A stretch of DNA of 64,000 nt from Lachnotalea sp041821265. Lineage in GTDB: Bacteria; Bacillota; Clostridia; Lachnospirales; Lachnospiraceae. The notes below the pieces were generated by a model, which was given only the letters and a program-made list of their open reading frames with translations, ran no database searches and was not told where the DNA came from. Below, one piece after another: positions 18,529-26,296 of the stretch. The stretch is taken from positions 31,905 to 95,904 of the forward strand of contig JBGUEQ010000012.1 in NCBI GenBank assembly GCA_041821265.1. The letters are read 5' to 3'. The stretch's first letter is position 1; each line of letters begins with the position of its first letter. Made by a program: the position numbers and the translations under genes.

Positions 18529-18918
18529 TATACAGTACCTCAAAATACCTTGGATGACTTGGGTGTTTCAGAAATTAAATATAAAAAGTGGTAGGAAAAT
18601 ACTAGAACTAGGTTGTGGAAATGGACTTTTATGGAAAGAATTTATCAATAAATTACCAGAGAATTTAGATATATTATTAACGGATTATTCAGAAGGTATG
18701 CTAATAATATTGAAAATTTTTCGATTTATCAAGATAATGATTTGATAGTGGATAGTGTGGATGCTATTTATAATTATGTACTATCTTATCCCAGAAATGC
18801 AGCTTCTATTTTGAAAGAGAATGGAAAGGCGTTCAAGGAATTTATTGCGCAACGAATAGAAAAAGAAGGAACAGTGTTTATTCATAAATCAGTTGGTATA
18901 TTCATATGTAGGGTGTAG
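18529..18918 (+). pseudogene. SAM-dependent methyltransferase remnant
   Basis: Two frames hold parts of one class I methyltransferase. The first (MTWVFQKLNIKSGRKILELGCGNG from 18554) has the SAM-binding motif I; it breaks near 18700 after LLTDYSEGML. The second (about 18708-18918) gives the C-terminal IYNYVLSYPRNAASILKENG...FIHKSVGIFIC. The middle 80 or so residues are missing and the N-terminal frame also shows a one-base loss near 18550. Not functional. Confidence 0.75.
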
Positions 18919-18979
18919 TACAAAGTAAAAGTTCAGTAACAAAGTTCATAAGTAATAATAAATATGAGAGACGATAGTG

Positions 18980-19008
18980 TTGAATTTTTAATCATATTAT
19001 GGTATAAA
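18980..19008 (+). promoter_or_regulatory. Promoter of yitT
   Basis: TTGAAT at 18980-18985 and TATAAA at 19003-19008 with a 17-base spacer. The transcript would begin about 19015 and carry a leader of about 100 bases before yitT. Confidence 0.6.
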
Positions 19009-19063
19009 TATATAAAATAAAACTTTCAGTATAAGTTAAAAGTATTAGGCGAAAGCCTTGATC

Positions 19064-19102
19064 CACGTTTGTTAGGGAAAATCCTAGCAGACGTGTTTTT
19101 TT
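19064..19102 (+). terminator. Leader terminator (attenuator) before yitT
   Basis: Thirteen continuous pairs (19064-19076 with 19083-19095, two of them G-T), six-base loop, then seven T (19096-19102), immediately followed by the yitT ribosome site GGAGGA at 19105. A smaller hairpin AGGC-GAAA-GCCT lies at 19047-19058. With the promoter upstream at 18980, this terminator is inside the yitT leader and would block expression unless disrupted. I recognise no known riboswitch consensus. Confidence 0.7.
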
Positions 19103-19114
19103 GTGGAGGAATAG

Positions 19115-19981
19115 ATGAAAAAGAGAAAAATGTTATTAGAGATACTAACCGTTATTTTTGGAAACCTACTGTATGCAGCAGGAGTAGTATTTTTTATTAT
19201 ACCAGGGGGATTGATTACGGGAGGTACAACAGGAATTGCAATGTGTGTTTATCATTACATAGGCTTACCAGTATCATATTTTATATTTGTATTCAATGCA
19301 TGCATGTTCATATTGAGTTTTATGATTTTAGGAAGAAAATTTGCACTTACTACAATGATTAGTTCCTTTTGTTATCCAATTGCATTGGAATTATTACAAA
19401 ATATGGTAGGAGATTATGTGCTAACCGATGATATCTTCATCAACACGCTTTTTGGCGGAATCTGTATTGGCAGCTCAATTGCACTTGTGATTAGAGCAGG
19501 AGCAAGTACTGGTGGGATGGATATACCGCCATTGATACTTTTTAAGTATATGCGTATACCAGTATCAATCAGCTTATATGTTGTGGATTGTTTGGTACTT
19601 GGACTTCAGGCAGTATTTAATGACAACGAGAAGATTCTATATGGTATCCTCTTAGTAATGACCTATTCCATTATTTTAGATAAACTACTGATGCTAGGTA
19701 CGAATAAAATGCAAGTAAAAGTGGTGAGTGAAAAAGCAGTAGATATAAAGAATGCGATTTATAATGAAATAGATCGAGGTGTAACGCTTTTAAACGGAAG
19801 GTCGGGCTACTTGGACAAAGAGTTAGATATTCTTTTAAGTGTAGTTTCAAATAGAGAGCTTTTTAAAGTAGAAAAACTAGTTCATGAAATTGATGAAAAT
19901 GCGTTTGTAATGATTAGCCGTGTGAGTGAAGTAAGAGGGAGAGGCTTTAGTGAAGGAAAGAAATATATGAAGAAAAAATAA
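19115..19981 (+). CDS. YitT family membrane protein
   Basis: 288 residues. About five to six membrane helices in the first 170 residues (GNLLYAAGVVFFIIPGGLITGGTTGIA is the family opening), then a soluble C-terminal DUF2179 domain (about 210-280) ending in MISRVSEVRGRGF. ATG 19115 follows GGAGGA at 19105-19110. The function of YitT proteins is not established. Expression is probably conditional because of the leader terminator. Confidence 0.9.
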   Translation: MKKRKMLLEILTVIFGNLLYAAGVVFFIIPGGLITGGTTGIAMCVYHYIGLPVSYFIFVFNACMFILSFMILGRKFALTTMISSFCYPIALELLQNMVGDYVLTDDIFINTLFGGICIGSSIALVIRAGASTGGMDIPPLILFKYMRIPVSISLYVVDCLVLGLQAVFNDNEKILYGILLVMTYSIILDKLLMLGTNKMQVKVVSEKAVDIKNAIYNEIDRGVTLLNGRSGYLDKELDILLSVVSNRELFKVEKLVHEIDENAFVMISRVSEVRGRGFSEGKKYMKKK

Positions 19982-20097
19982 AAAATTCAATCATCTTAAT
20001 GATATTAAATTTAAATATTTAAATTGTAGTTAAAAAGAACATAAAGTGAATATGTTTGACATTTAGATAAAGTTTCGAATATACAAAAGCAGTTTTA

Positions 20098-20231
20098 TTT
20101 AATAGGAAAGTTCTACGAACTTCTCTATTAAATAAATGACACTACGTGCCAAAATGCACACCACGTGGATAGGAAGTGTGTTGCACGCAACCCGCGTGGA
20201 ACAGAGTGTCTGCGAGCAGACACTCTGTTCC
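20098..20231. repeat. Dispersed palindromic repeat, copy A
   Basis: Starts with an imperfect hairpin AATAGGAAAGTTC/GAACTTCTCTATT (20101-20130), continues CACTACGTGCCAAAATGC, CACACCACGTGG, and ends with a perfect 15-pair hairpin with CGAG loop (20198-20212 with 20217-20231). The opening hairpin recurs at 63952, and the ACACACCACG block recurs at 60445. Confidence 0.7.
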
Positions 20232-20321
20232 AAAGATTGACAATAACGGTAGCTAAGGGTTAAAATATAGGTTGTATTCAAATGTAATAGTTGAACGTGA
20301 TTTTAAGATAGAGGAGCAAAA

Positions 20322-21131
20322 ATGAAAAGTATTAAGACAGATTACCATATGCATAGTATTTCGCCAGATGCAAGGATTCCGATGAAAGAAATGTGCGAAG
20401 GAGCTTATCAAAAGGGAATGAAAGAAATTGTGATGACAGACCATTATGAATTTTATGAAAATAAAATGAATGGACCACATTTCAATGATGAGTATCTTCA
20501 AGAATATTTTAAGCAGCTAAAAAGTTGTAAAGAGGAATATGAAGGAAAGCTCATAATTAAAGCAGGAATGGAGTTTGGACAGATATACCTTGCAAAAGAA
20601 GAATACCAAAAAATGATTCAAAAATACAAATATGACTATATTATTGGATCGGTACATAAAGTGCATGATATCGATATAAGTCGAATGGAATATACATCTG
20701 GTAATTTGGAAAAGATTGCAGATGCATATTATAACAGTGTTTTGGAGTTAGTAGAAACAGGAGATTTTGACTGTCTTGGACATTTAGATTTATTTAAGAG
20801 GCATGCAGTAAAACATGGATTTTCTGATAAGATAGAACAATTTGAACCTATTATCAAGGAAATACTAAGCGTTTTAATTAATAGGGGAAAAGGAATTGAA
20901 TTGAATACATCAAGTATACGACAGGGAGTGGGAGAACCATTGCCAGGAGAAGTTGTCTTAAAGTGGTATAAAGAACTTGGAGGTAGGATTGTTACGGTAG
21001 GATCAGATGCACATAAACCAGAAGATATAGGTGCAGATTTTGATGAGGCAAAAAAAATTTTGGAGCAGGTAGGCATTCAAGGGGTTGCGATATTTACAAA
21101 GCGTAAATGTATTAATGACTTAGATTTATAG
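20322..21131 (+). CDS. PHP-domain histidinol-phosphatase family protein
   Basis: 269 residues. The PHP domain begins at once with DYHMHS (residues 7-12), followed by TDHYE, GMEFGQ, GSVHKVHD, CLGHLDL, and VGSDAHKPEDIG, the metal ligands of the HisJ/YtvP family. It would hydrolyse histidinol phosphate or a related phosphomonoester in the cytoplasm. No his genes are near, so the substrate is open. GAGGAG precedes ATG 20322. Confidence 0.88.
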   Translation: MKSIKTDYHMHSISPDARIPMKEMCEGAYQKGMKEIVMTDHYEFYENKMNGPHFNDEYLQEYFKQLKSCKEEYEGKLIIKAGMEFGQIYLAKEEYQKMIQKYKYDYIIGSVHKVHDIDISRMEYTSGNLEKIADAYYNSVLELVETGDFDCLGHLDLFKRHAVKHGFSDKIEQFEPIIKEILSVLINRGKGIELNTSSIRQGVGEPLPGEVVLKWYKELGGRIVTVGSDAHKPEDIGADFDEAKKILEQVGIQGVAIFTKRKCINDLDL

Positions 21132-21336
21132 AAGCATAAGTAGTCTATTTGTTAAATTTATAAATTGACAACACTTAATCTGATATGATATAGTATGTGT
21201 AATTGATTAATATTGTTTAAATGCAAATGGTAGTGAAGATGATTACAGTTTATGTCATTCGTAGCGAAAGTTAGGAATGGGGGAACTGTATTTTTTTGCG
21301 CAAAAATCAATAAAAATTAAAATATGGAGGAATAGT

Positions 21337-21819
21337 ATGCCACAAAACAAAAGAGAAAGTTTGATTTACACCGTAATGATGTGTTTTATTATGGTGATCT
21401 GGATGAGTATTTATAATGTATCATTATACATGGGAGGATTGTCATTAGAAAGTGTAAAAGAAGGATGGATAGGTTTTCCAATTGCATATGTATTTGCAAT
21501 GTGTTGTGATTGGTTTATTGTGTCAGGATTTGCTAAAAAATTAGCATTTGGTCGTTTATTAAAACCAGATAGTAGCGTAATAAGAAAGGTAATTACGGTT
21601 TCAAGTTGTATGGCTATTCCAATGGTAATTATTATGTCAATGTATGGAGCAATTGAAGTCTGTATTAGAACTGGAGCATGGAATCATTTATTGCTTTTTT
21701 GGATCACTAATATTCCAAAGAATTTAATTATGGCATTGCCATTGCAACTTATTATTGCAGGACCAATTGTTAGAGTATTATTTAGAAAAGCATTTCCAGA
21801 AGGAAAAGTATTAGCTTAA
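21337..21819 (+). CDS. DUF2798 membrane protein
   Basis: 160 residues from ATG 21337 (GGAGG at 21326-21330). Four hydrophobic helices at about 10-30, 42-66, 85-105 and 125-148. The duplicated pattern (MMCFIMVIWMSIYN ... CMAIPMVIIMSMYGA) is typical of DUF2798 proteins. Function unknown. It is alone in its transcript. Confidence 0.82.
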   Translation: MPQNKRESLIYTVMMCFIMVIWMSIYNVSLYMGGLSLESVKEGWIGFPIAYVFAMCCDWFIVSGFAKKLAFGRLLKPDSSVIRKVITVSSCMAIPMVIIMSMYGAIEVCIRTGAWNHLLLFWITNIPKNLIMALPLQLIIAGPIVRVLFRKAFPEGKVLA

Positions 21820-22012
21820 AGTAGAATGAAGAGATAGAAATAGGTAATTATATTTCTAAGGCTTTATTAAGAGAAGTATTGGCTAAAAATTGAAAAAGAG
21901 TATTGAAGCTAAGTTATAAATTTTTGGTGCAATGGGATAGAGTAAAAATAATTTAGAAGAAGCCAAGGTAACAAGTCTACAGTTAATCGATGATGTTTGT
22001 CAGAAGTCAACT

Positions 22013-22101
22013 ATCAATCGTTAATGTCAATGACTTTTCTACGTTAAAGTTTGGTTTAATAAACTAAAACTACCAACTAATAATGATAGTTGGTAGTTTT
22101 T
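22013..22101. repeat. Module copy R1 with bidirectional terminator
   Basis: First of four related intergenic modules between 22.0 and 24.4 kb. It contains CTATCAAT, then GTTAAAGTTT, then the perfect 14-pair hairpin AAAACTACCAACTA/TAGTTGGTAGTTTT (22066-22079 with 22087-22100). The hairpin lies just beyond the 3' end of the minus-strand MreB-like gene and can end transcription from either side. Confidence 0.7.
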
Positions 22102-22182
22102 AGATATACATATTCAATTAATTAAATTCATATTAGGTATGCACATTTATGAATAATATCTAGTGCTTTTATCCTCGGAATT

Positions 22183-22650
22183 TCAATTCATATATGGAAT
22201 AATTCCTACTATAACCTTATAATCCGAGGTAATAGTTTCTATTCCTTTTTCAAATGGTATTTCATTAATAAGTACATCTTTTGCCCCTGCTTGATAAAAA
22301 GAATCTCGAAATGCTATTTTCTCAATCTCTGTCAGTTCAACTGGAACGCAAACAGCTATCTTAGGTTTTTGACTAAAAATAGACCTATGTCCAAGCGCTT
22401 TAGCTATAAAATACTGAAACATCTTTACTGAAATGGTATAATCAGCAACTATACCACCTCTCAACGGACAAACTACAGAAATATCCTTAATATCATCATC
22501 TATATACTTTCTTGCTTCTTCACCAACCGATATAACCTTATTTGTATTCTTTTCAATAGCAAGCAATGATATTTCATTTAATCTAGCATCGTTATTCCTA
22601 TTGTAAATTACAATTGTCACTGGTTCATATCCCTTTTTAAATATTTGCAT
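22183..22650 (-). CDS. Half-length MreB-like protein
   Basis: 155 residues on the minus strand, with AGGAGA before the ATG. The stretch VISVGEEARKYI, VVCPLRGGIVADYTISVKMFQYFI and IAVCVPVELTEIEKIAF...AGAKDVLINEIPFEKGI matches subdomains IA/IB of MreB/Mbl (VGDEAK, RPLKDGVIADFD, VCIPSGITEVEKRA, AGAKEVYLIEEPMAAAIG). The first phosphate motif (DLGT) is replaced and the protein stops where the second (DIGGGT) should follow, so it cannot bind ATP like a full actin. It could be an inhibitor or partner of MreB, or a decaying paralogue; the intact start, ribosome site and own promoter favour a real gene. Confidence 0.7.
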   Translation of the reverse strand: MQIFKKGYEPVTIVIYNRNNDARLNEISLLAIEKNTNKVISVGEEARKYIDDDIKDISVVCPLRGGIVADYTISVKMFQYFIAKALGHRSIFSQKPKIAVCVPVELTEIEKIAFRDSFYQAGAKDVLINEIPFEKGIETITSDYKVIVGIIPYMN

Positions 22651-22698
22651 TTATATTCTCCTATACTGATAGAAACTATCCTTTTCTATTTTAAAAGT

Positions 22699-22727
22699 AT
22701 AATAATACATATGCTCCCAACAATCAA
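22699..22727 (-). promoter_or_regulatory. Promoter of the MreB-like gene
   Basis: On the minus strand TTGATT, 17 bases, TATTAT, 49 bases before the start codon. The same spacing and context recur before the DUF3784 gene at 24226-24254. Confidence 0.55.
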
Positions 22728-22848
22728 TATTTAATTATCAATGTTCATAAAAGCTTTATATTCCTAGTACATAAATCCTAGTTTACTTGAGTAAATTATT
22801 GCATAAAAAAAACTACTAACTTAATTATTAATTGTTAGTAGTTTTTTA
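22711..22848. repeat. Module copy R2
   Basis: CAATATTTAATT block shared with R4, the minus-strand promoter of the MreB-like gene at its lower edge, and a 14-pair hairpin (22807-22820 with 22834-22847) ending in six T. The hairpin terminates the minus-strand membrane-protein gene. Confidence 0.65.
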
Positions 22849-22908
22849 CATATTCAATTTTATTACCTTTGCATTATGCTCATATAATGCACGCTACAAA
22901 CCTGAATT

Positions 22909-23223
22909 TTATAATTTCTTGTCAAAATATATAACTCCAAATAATTCAATTAAATTCCGAACACCAAGATAAAACAAACCCAAAGTAATTACTCGTTGAA
23001 GTGTAAAGGTAGTTTGGCTATCTACAAACAACGGGGCAAAAACCAACAATATAATCAAAATACCATTAGCTATATTCGCAATATTATTTGCCTTTAATTG
23101 TATCAACCCCCAACGTTCATCTCCCATATATTTCACCTGTTTTATAGCTTTCAGGAAATACAGCCAAAGAGTCCCTCCTAATCCTAAAAGCAAAAAAATT
23201 AAGATGATAGCTTGTTCATTCAT
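22909..23223 (-). CDS. Small membrane protein paired with XRE regulator
   Basis: 104 residues starting at ATG 23223, one base after the regulator stop and behind GGAGG. Four hydrophobic helices (about 4-23, 43-60, 66-80, 85-102). Short XRE regulators followed by a 3-4 helix membrane protein of this kind are common in Firmicutes; the membrane partner is thought to influence the regulator, but the function is not established. No family name assigned with confidence (DUF2178-like). Confidence 0.75.
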   Translation of the reverse strand: MNEQAIILIFLLLGLGGTLWLYFLKAIKQVKYMGDERWGLIQLKANNIANIANGILIILLVFAPLFVDSQTTFTLQRVITLGLFYLGVRNLIELFGVIYFDKKL

Positions 23224-23224
23224 G

Positions 23225-23434
23225 TTATTTGTCCTCCCTACGCTCAAAAACTTCATCAATAGAAACTCCAAAGGTCTCCGCAAACTTAAATGCTAATTCC
23301 AATGATGGAGTATATTTATATTTTTCTATTGATATAACTGCTTGTCGTGAAATTCCAACCTTCATTGCTAAATCAGCTTGCGTCCAATCTTTTTCAGCAC
23401 GCAAGACTTTAATTCTATTCCATATCAAAGTCAT
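23225..23434 (-). CDS. Short XRE-family transcriptional regulator
   Basis: 69 residues forming one helix-turn-helix (WTQADLAMKVGISRQAVISIEK at about 17-38), of the YozG/Cro-like class. No dimer or ligand domain. The promoter upstream overlaps a perfect 12-base inverted repeat, so it probably represses itself and the membrane partner that follows. Confidence 0.88.
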   Translation of the reverse strand: MTLIWNRIKVLRAEKDWTQADLAMKVGISRQAVISIEKYKYTPSLELAFKFAETFGVSIDEVFERREDK

Positions 23435-23457
23435 GTCTTCCTTCTAAAATGTCTTCT

Positions 23458-23513
23458 AAAATGTAATGAGTAGGTTACATTTATATTGTAATCTGTTCAT
23501 TACATTTTGTAAA
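23458..23513 (-). promoter_or_regulatory. Promoter and operator of the XRE operon
   Basis: Minus-strand promoter TTTACA (23508-23513), 17-base spacer, TACAAT (23485-23490). A perfect inverted repeat AAAATGTAATGA/TCATTACATTTT (23458-23469 and 23497-23508) brackets the -10 box; a second smaller repeat TTACA/TGTAA lies inside. Such placement suits direct repression by the regulator encoded next to it. Confidence 0.7.
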
Positions 23514-23683
23514 TAAGTAATTACAATATTTTTATAATAAATATTAAATAAGGAATAAGGAAAAACAGAAAATCTTATACAGATTTTCTGTTGGTTGATA
23601 GATTGTTTTATTATTTTTAACAATTTCAAATCGATTTAACTCATTGTTTATAAACAATCTTCATGAATAAAGTACCATCAAAC

Positions 23684-23784
23684 TTACTAACTATCAATAT
23701 TAAGTTACCAATGTACAATAATCCCGCTAAAGTTTAATTTGGTTCAACAAAAAACTACCAACTAAATAATGATAGTTGGTAGCA
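23684..23784. repeat. Module copy R3
   Basis: CTATCAATATTAAGTTACC, GCTAAAGTTT and the hairpin ACTACCAACTA/TAGTTGGTAG, nearly the hairpin of R1. It lies between the frameshifted DUF3784 gene (which it follows on the minus strand) and the XRE operon. Confidence 0.65.
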
Positions 23785-23820
23785 TAATGGTATAAATTTA
23801 AAATTAATTAAATTTTTCTG

Positions 23821-24161
23821 TTATTTCTTCTTGCAAATTGTATTACTATAAATCATTTCCACAATAATCGTAACTACTAATACTATGCTAAAAACAAGAG
23901 CAACTGTTTGTAATGACTGTTCAGGCAACATTCCCATTTCTACTTGATAAATAAAATAAGTCATAACAAACAAAAGAACCGCTACTATAAAACATAAAAC
24001 TCCCATTGATGTACATAATTTTTTCTTATAATATTTTGCCTTTTCTTCTTCGGAAGCTGTATATATCCAGCTATAATCCAGCTTCCTTTCCCTAAAAATA
24101 ATGCAATAGCAACGCTCAAAAATAATAAACCTAATATTATTAAAAATATTATTCCACTCAA
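23821..24161 (-). pseudogene. DUF3784 membrane protein, one-base frameshift
   Basis: Read from TTG 24161 (AGGAG nine bases upstream) the first frame gives the family opening SGIIFLIILGLLFLSVAIA...GKGSWIIAGY. At 24058-24066 the frame must shift by one base to continue with the conserved TASEEEKAKYYKKKLC and two C-terminal helices, ending at 23821. A lost A in an AAT codon (the usual GYNT) explains it exactly. An alternative GTG start at 24171 gives an unbroken frame, but its N-terminus is not membrane-like. Confidence 0.7.
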
Positions 24162-24225
24162 GACTGTTCACTCCTTTTTTTTATTTTTTACCATTAAGTA
24201 AATAATTCTTAGCTATTCTCTAAAC

Positions 24226-24254
24226 ATAATAATACTTATTCTTCCAACTATCAA
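24226..24254 (-). promoter_or_regulatory. Promoter of the DUF3784 gene
   Basis: Minus strand TTGATA (24249-24254), 17 bases, TATTAT (24226-24231), within module R4; same arrangement as at 22699-22727. Confidence 0.55.
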
Positions 24255-24362
24255 TATTTAATTGTCAATATACCCTACTGCGTTAAATACTGCTTTAAAT
24301 TATTAAGTCTTAGTTTAATTTAGTGTACAAAAAACTACCATAAATATAAAATATGGTAGTAA
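24241..24362. repeat. Module copy R4
   Basis: CTATCAATATTTAATTGTCA block, GCGTTAAAT, TTAGTTTAATTTAG, and a short hairpin ACTACCATA/TATGGTAGT at the upper edge. It stands upstream of the DUF3784 gene on the minus strand. Confidence 0.6.
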
Positions 24363-24673
24363 AATATATGTCTCTCTTTTCGTTTTATAATGTATTCTAA
24401 TCGCCGTTAATGTCTACTTAAGTTCTTTAAATACATCTGAGTCTGTTTCGGTGGCATGACTATCAACAAGTATATCGATCAATTGACCATTTATTTATCC
24501 ACACGCTAAACTAAATTCAAGGTTTATAGAATTTTACCTTTACACATATTTTAATAAACTGTAAAATTGTATTATTAATAATGTATGATGTATAATCTGA
24601 AAATAAACTTAGCTATTGTTAGGAAGTAGAAAAAAATATCTATATTATCGCAGACAAATAATAATTTTATGAA
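24363..24673. other. Gap with a C-terminal coding scrap
   Basis: On the minus strand, 24414-24494 reads NGQLIDILVDSHATETDS... to a stop, about 26 residues, which may be the tail of a fourth lost gene beyond module R4. Nothing else recognisable. Confidence 0.3.
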
Positions 24674-25198
24674 TTGTTAATTAATTTGGAGCTTGATGCA
24701 CCCTATTATAATTTTAAGTTTGATTGTTATGGTGTAATAGCTAAGGCTAAAACCAGCCAAGACACCATTTTTAGAATTTATACAGATAGATTAGGAAATA
24801 TAACACAAGATGATTATGATATAGCTAGTATCCAGTTCATTGAAGATAACAAAGATAGTGAATGGTATACAAAACTAAAATTAGACATGGAACTCAATAT
24901 TTACAATCCACCGAAACCTCTTGAAACGTACATCAGTATATTCACAGATGATGTAACTTGGAACAAAATTGCAGAGGTTACGCTTTCACTGGAACAGGTA
25001 TTAGAAGCGCAAAATATACCAATATCACAGTATAGTATCATGCTGATTCCAATCGCGAATAAACCAGAGGAAAGAGGAGTTGGAGTTTCCTGGGTAAACG
25101 CACTATCAGTTTCAAATTTTCCTTCAGACTTGATTAAGGAGAATAACCTTCCAGAAGTTATGGAACAGTTTGAAAAAGACAGTGTTATGAGCCACTAA
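24674..25198 (+). CDS. Unknown cytoplasmic protein
   Basis: 174 residues from TTG 24674; there is no good ribosome site and no in-frame upstream ATG before a stop, so the N-terminus may have been lost or the start be elsewhere. The protein is strand-rich and acidic (KLKLDMELNIYNPPKPLETYISIFTDD), with no membrane segment or motif I recognise. Stand-alone. Confidence 0.5.
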   Translation: MLINLELDAPYYNFKFDCYGVIAKAKTSQDTIFRIYTDRLGNITQDDYDIASIQFIEDNKDSEWYTKLKLDMELNIYNPPKPLETYISIFTDDVTWNKIAEVTLSLEQVLEAQNIPISQYSIMLIPIANKPEERGVGVSWVNALSVSNFPSDLIKENNLPEVMEQFEKDSVMSH

Positions 25199-25365
25199 GC
25201 CATTATTAAATGTAGCTATAATCCAACAATGTTAAAGCGACAGGATATATAATGAAAAGTTAGAAAAAGATAATAAGAGGTAATATTAATAGGAAAGGTG
25301 ACTGAGCAGTCACGGCGGTTCTTAATTAGTTACAAGTAAAGTTACGAGTGAAAGGAATAAATAGA

Positions 25366-26274
25366 ATGATTTTGAGTGTAAGCAGACGAACAGATATACC
25401 CAATTATTATTCTGAATGGTTTTTAAATAGAATAAAGGAAGGCTTTCTGTATGTTAGAAATCCGTTTAACCTTCATCAGATTAGTAAAATAGATATTACA
25501 CCTAACATTGTGGACTGCATTGTGTTTTGGACAAAAAATCCGAAACCAATGATGAATAGACTAGATGAATTAAACGATTACAAGTATTATTTTCAGTTCA
25601 CATTAACTGGATATGGAAAAGATATGGAACCTAATCTACCTCGAAAGAGAAATCAAATGATACCTATTTTTCAGGAATTATCAGGTAGGATTGGTAAAGA
25701 AAAAGTAATATGGAGATACGATCCTATTATTATTACAGATAAATATACCATAGCATATCATACCAAAGCATTTACAGAAATTGCAGAAAAATTAAATGGT
25801 TATACGGATACGGTAATCATAAGTTTTGTAGATTCCTATGCCAAAACAAAGAAAAGTATGGAAGAGATTAAGAATATATCTATTGAAACAATAGATATCA
25901 AAGAGATTGCAAGTAAGTTAGCAAAAATTGCAAAAGAGAATAATATGCAGATAGAAACTTGTGCAGAAAAAATTGACTTATCTGCATATGGCATTGAGCA
26001 TAGTAGTTGCATTGATAAAAAACTAGTTGAAAAGATAATTGGCTGTAACATTAAAGTTGATAAAGATAAAAATCAACGTGCGGACTGCGGTTGTGTAGAG
26101 AGCGTAGAAGTAGGTTCCTATAATACCTGCAAAAATGGTTGCAAATATTGTTATGCGAATTATAGCTATGAAAAAGTGAAAGCAAGTTGTGAATTGTATG
26201 ATGTAACTTCCCCTATATTGTGTGGCAAGATTGGAGAAAAAGATAGTATTACAGAAAGAAAGATAAACAGATAA
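25366..26274 (+). CDS. DUF1848 protein with C-terminal cysteine motif
   Basis: 302 residues from ATG 25366 (AAAGGA at 25351-25356); a GTG at 25348 is in frame but overlaps the ribosome site. The DUF1848 body starts ILSVSRRTDIPNYYSEWFLNRI and contains FWTKNPKPM and IWRYDPII, family hallmarks. Near the C-terminus are Cys241 and Cys243, then Cys255-x3-Cys259-x2-Cys262-YCYAN, the spacing of a radical-SAM 4Fe-4S site but at the opposite end from usual. Function unknown; it precedes folA by 22 bases and is likely co-transcribed. Confidence 0.88.
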   Translation: MILSVSRRTDIPNYYSEWFLNRIKEGFLYVRNPFNLHQISKIDITPNIVDCIVFWTKNPKPMMNRLDELNDYKYYFQFTLTGYGKDMEPNLPRKRNQMIPIFQELSGRIGKEKVIWRYDPIIITDKYTIAYHTKAFTEIAEKLNGYTDTVIISFVDSYAKTKKSMEEIKNISIETIDIKEIASKLAKIAKENNMQIETCAEKIDLSAYGIEHSSCIDKKLVEKIIGCNIKVDKDKNQRADCGCVESVEVGSYNTCKNGCKYCYANYSYEKVKASCELYDVTSPILCGKIGEKDSITERKINR

Positions 26275-26296
26275 GCCTGTTTGAGAAAGGATTTAT

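Noticed and set aside
19040..19102. Known riboswitch upstream of yitT
   Set aside because: I tried fluoride, preQ1, ZTP, guanidine and cyclic dinucleotide patterns by eye; none matches beyond a short GAAA hairpin.
22013..24362. Integron cassette array with attC sites
   Set aside because: The repeated modules contain GTTAAAT/GTTAAAG-like cores and inverted repeats, but no integrase is in the window and no consistent R'/R'' core pair is seen in all four.
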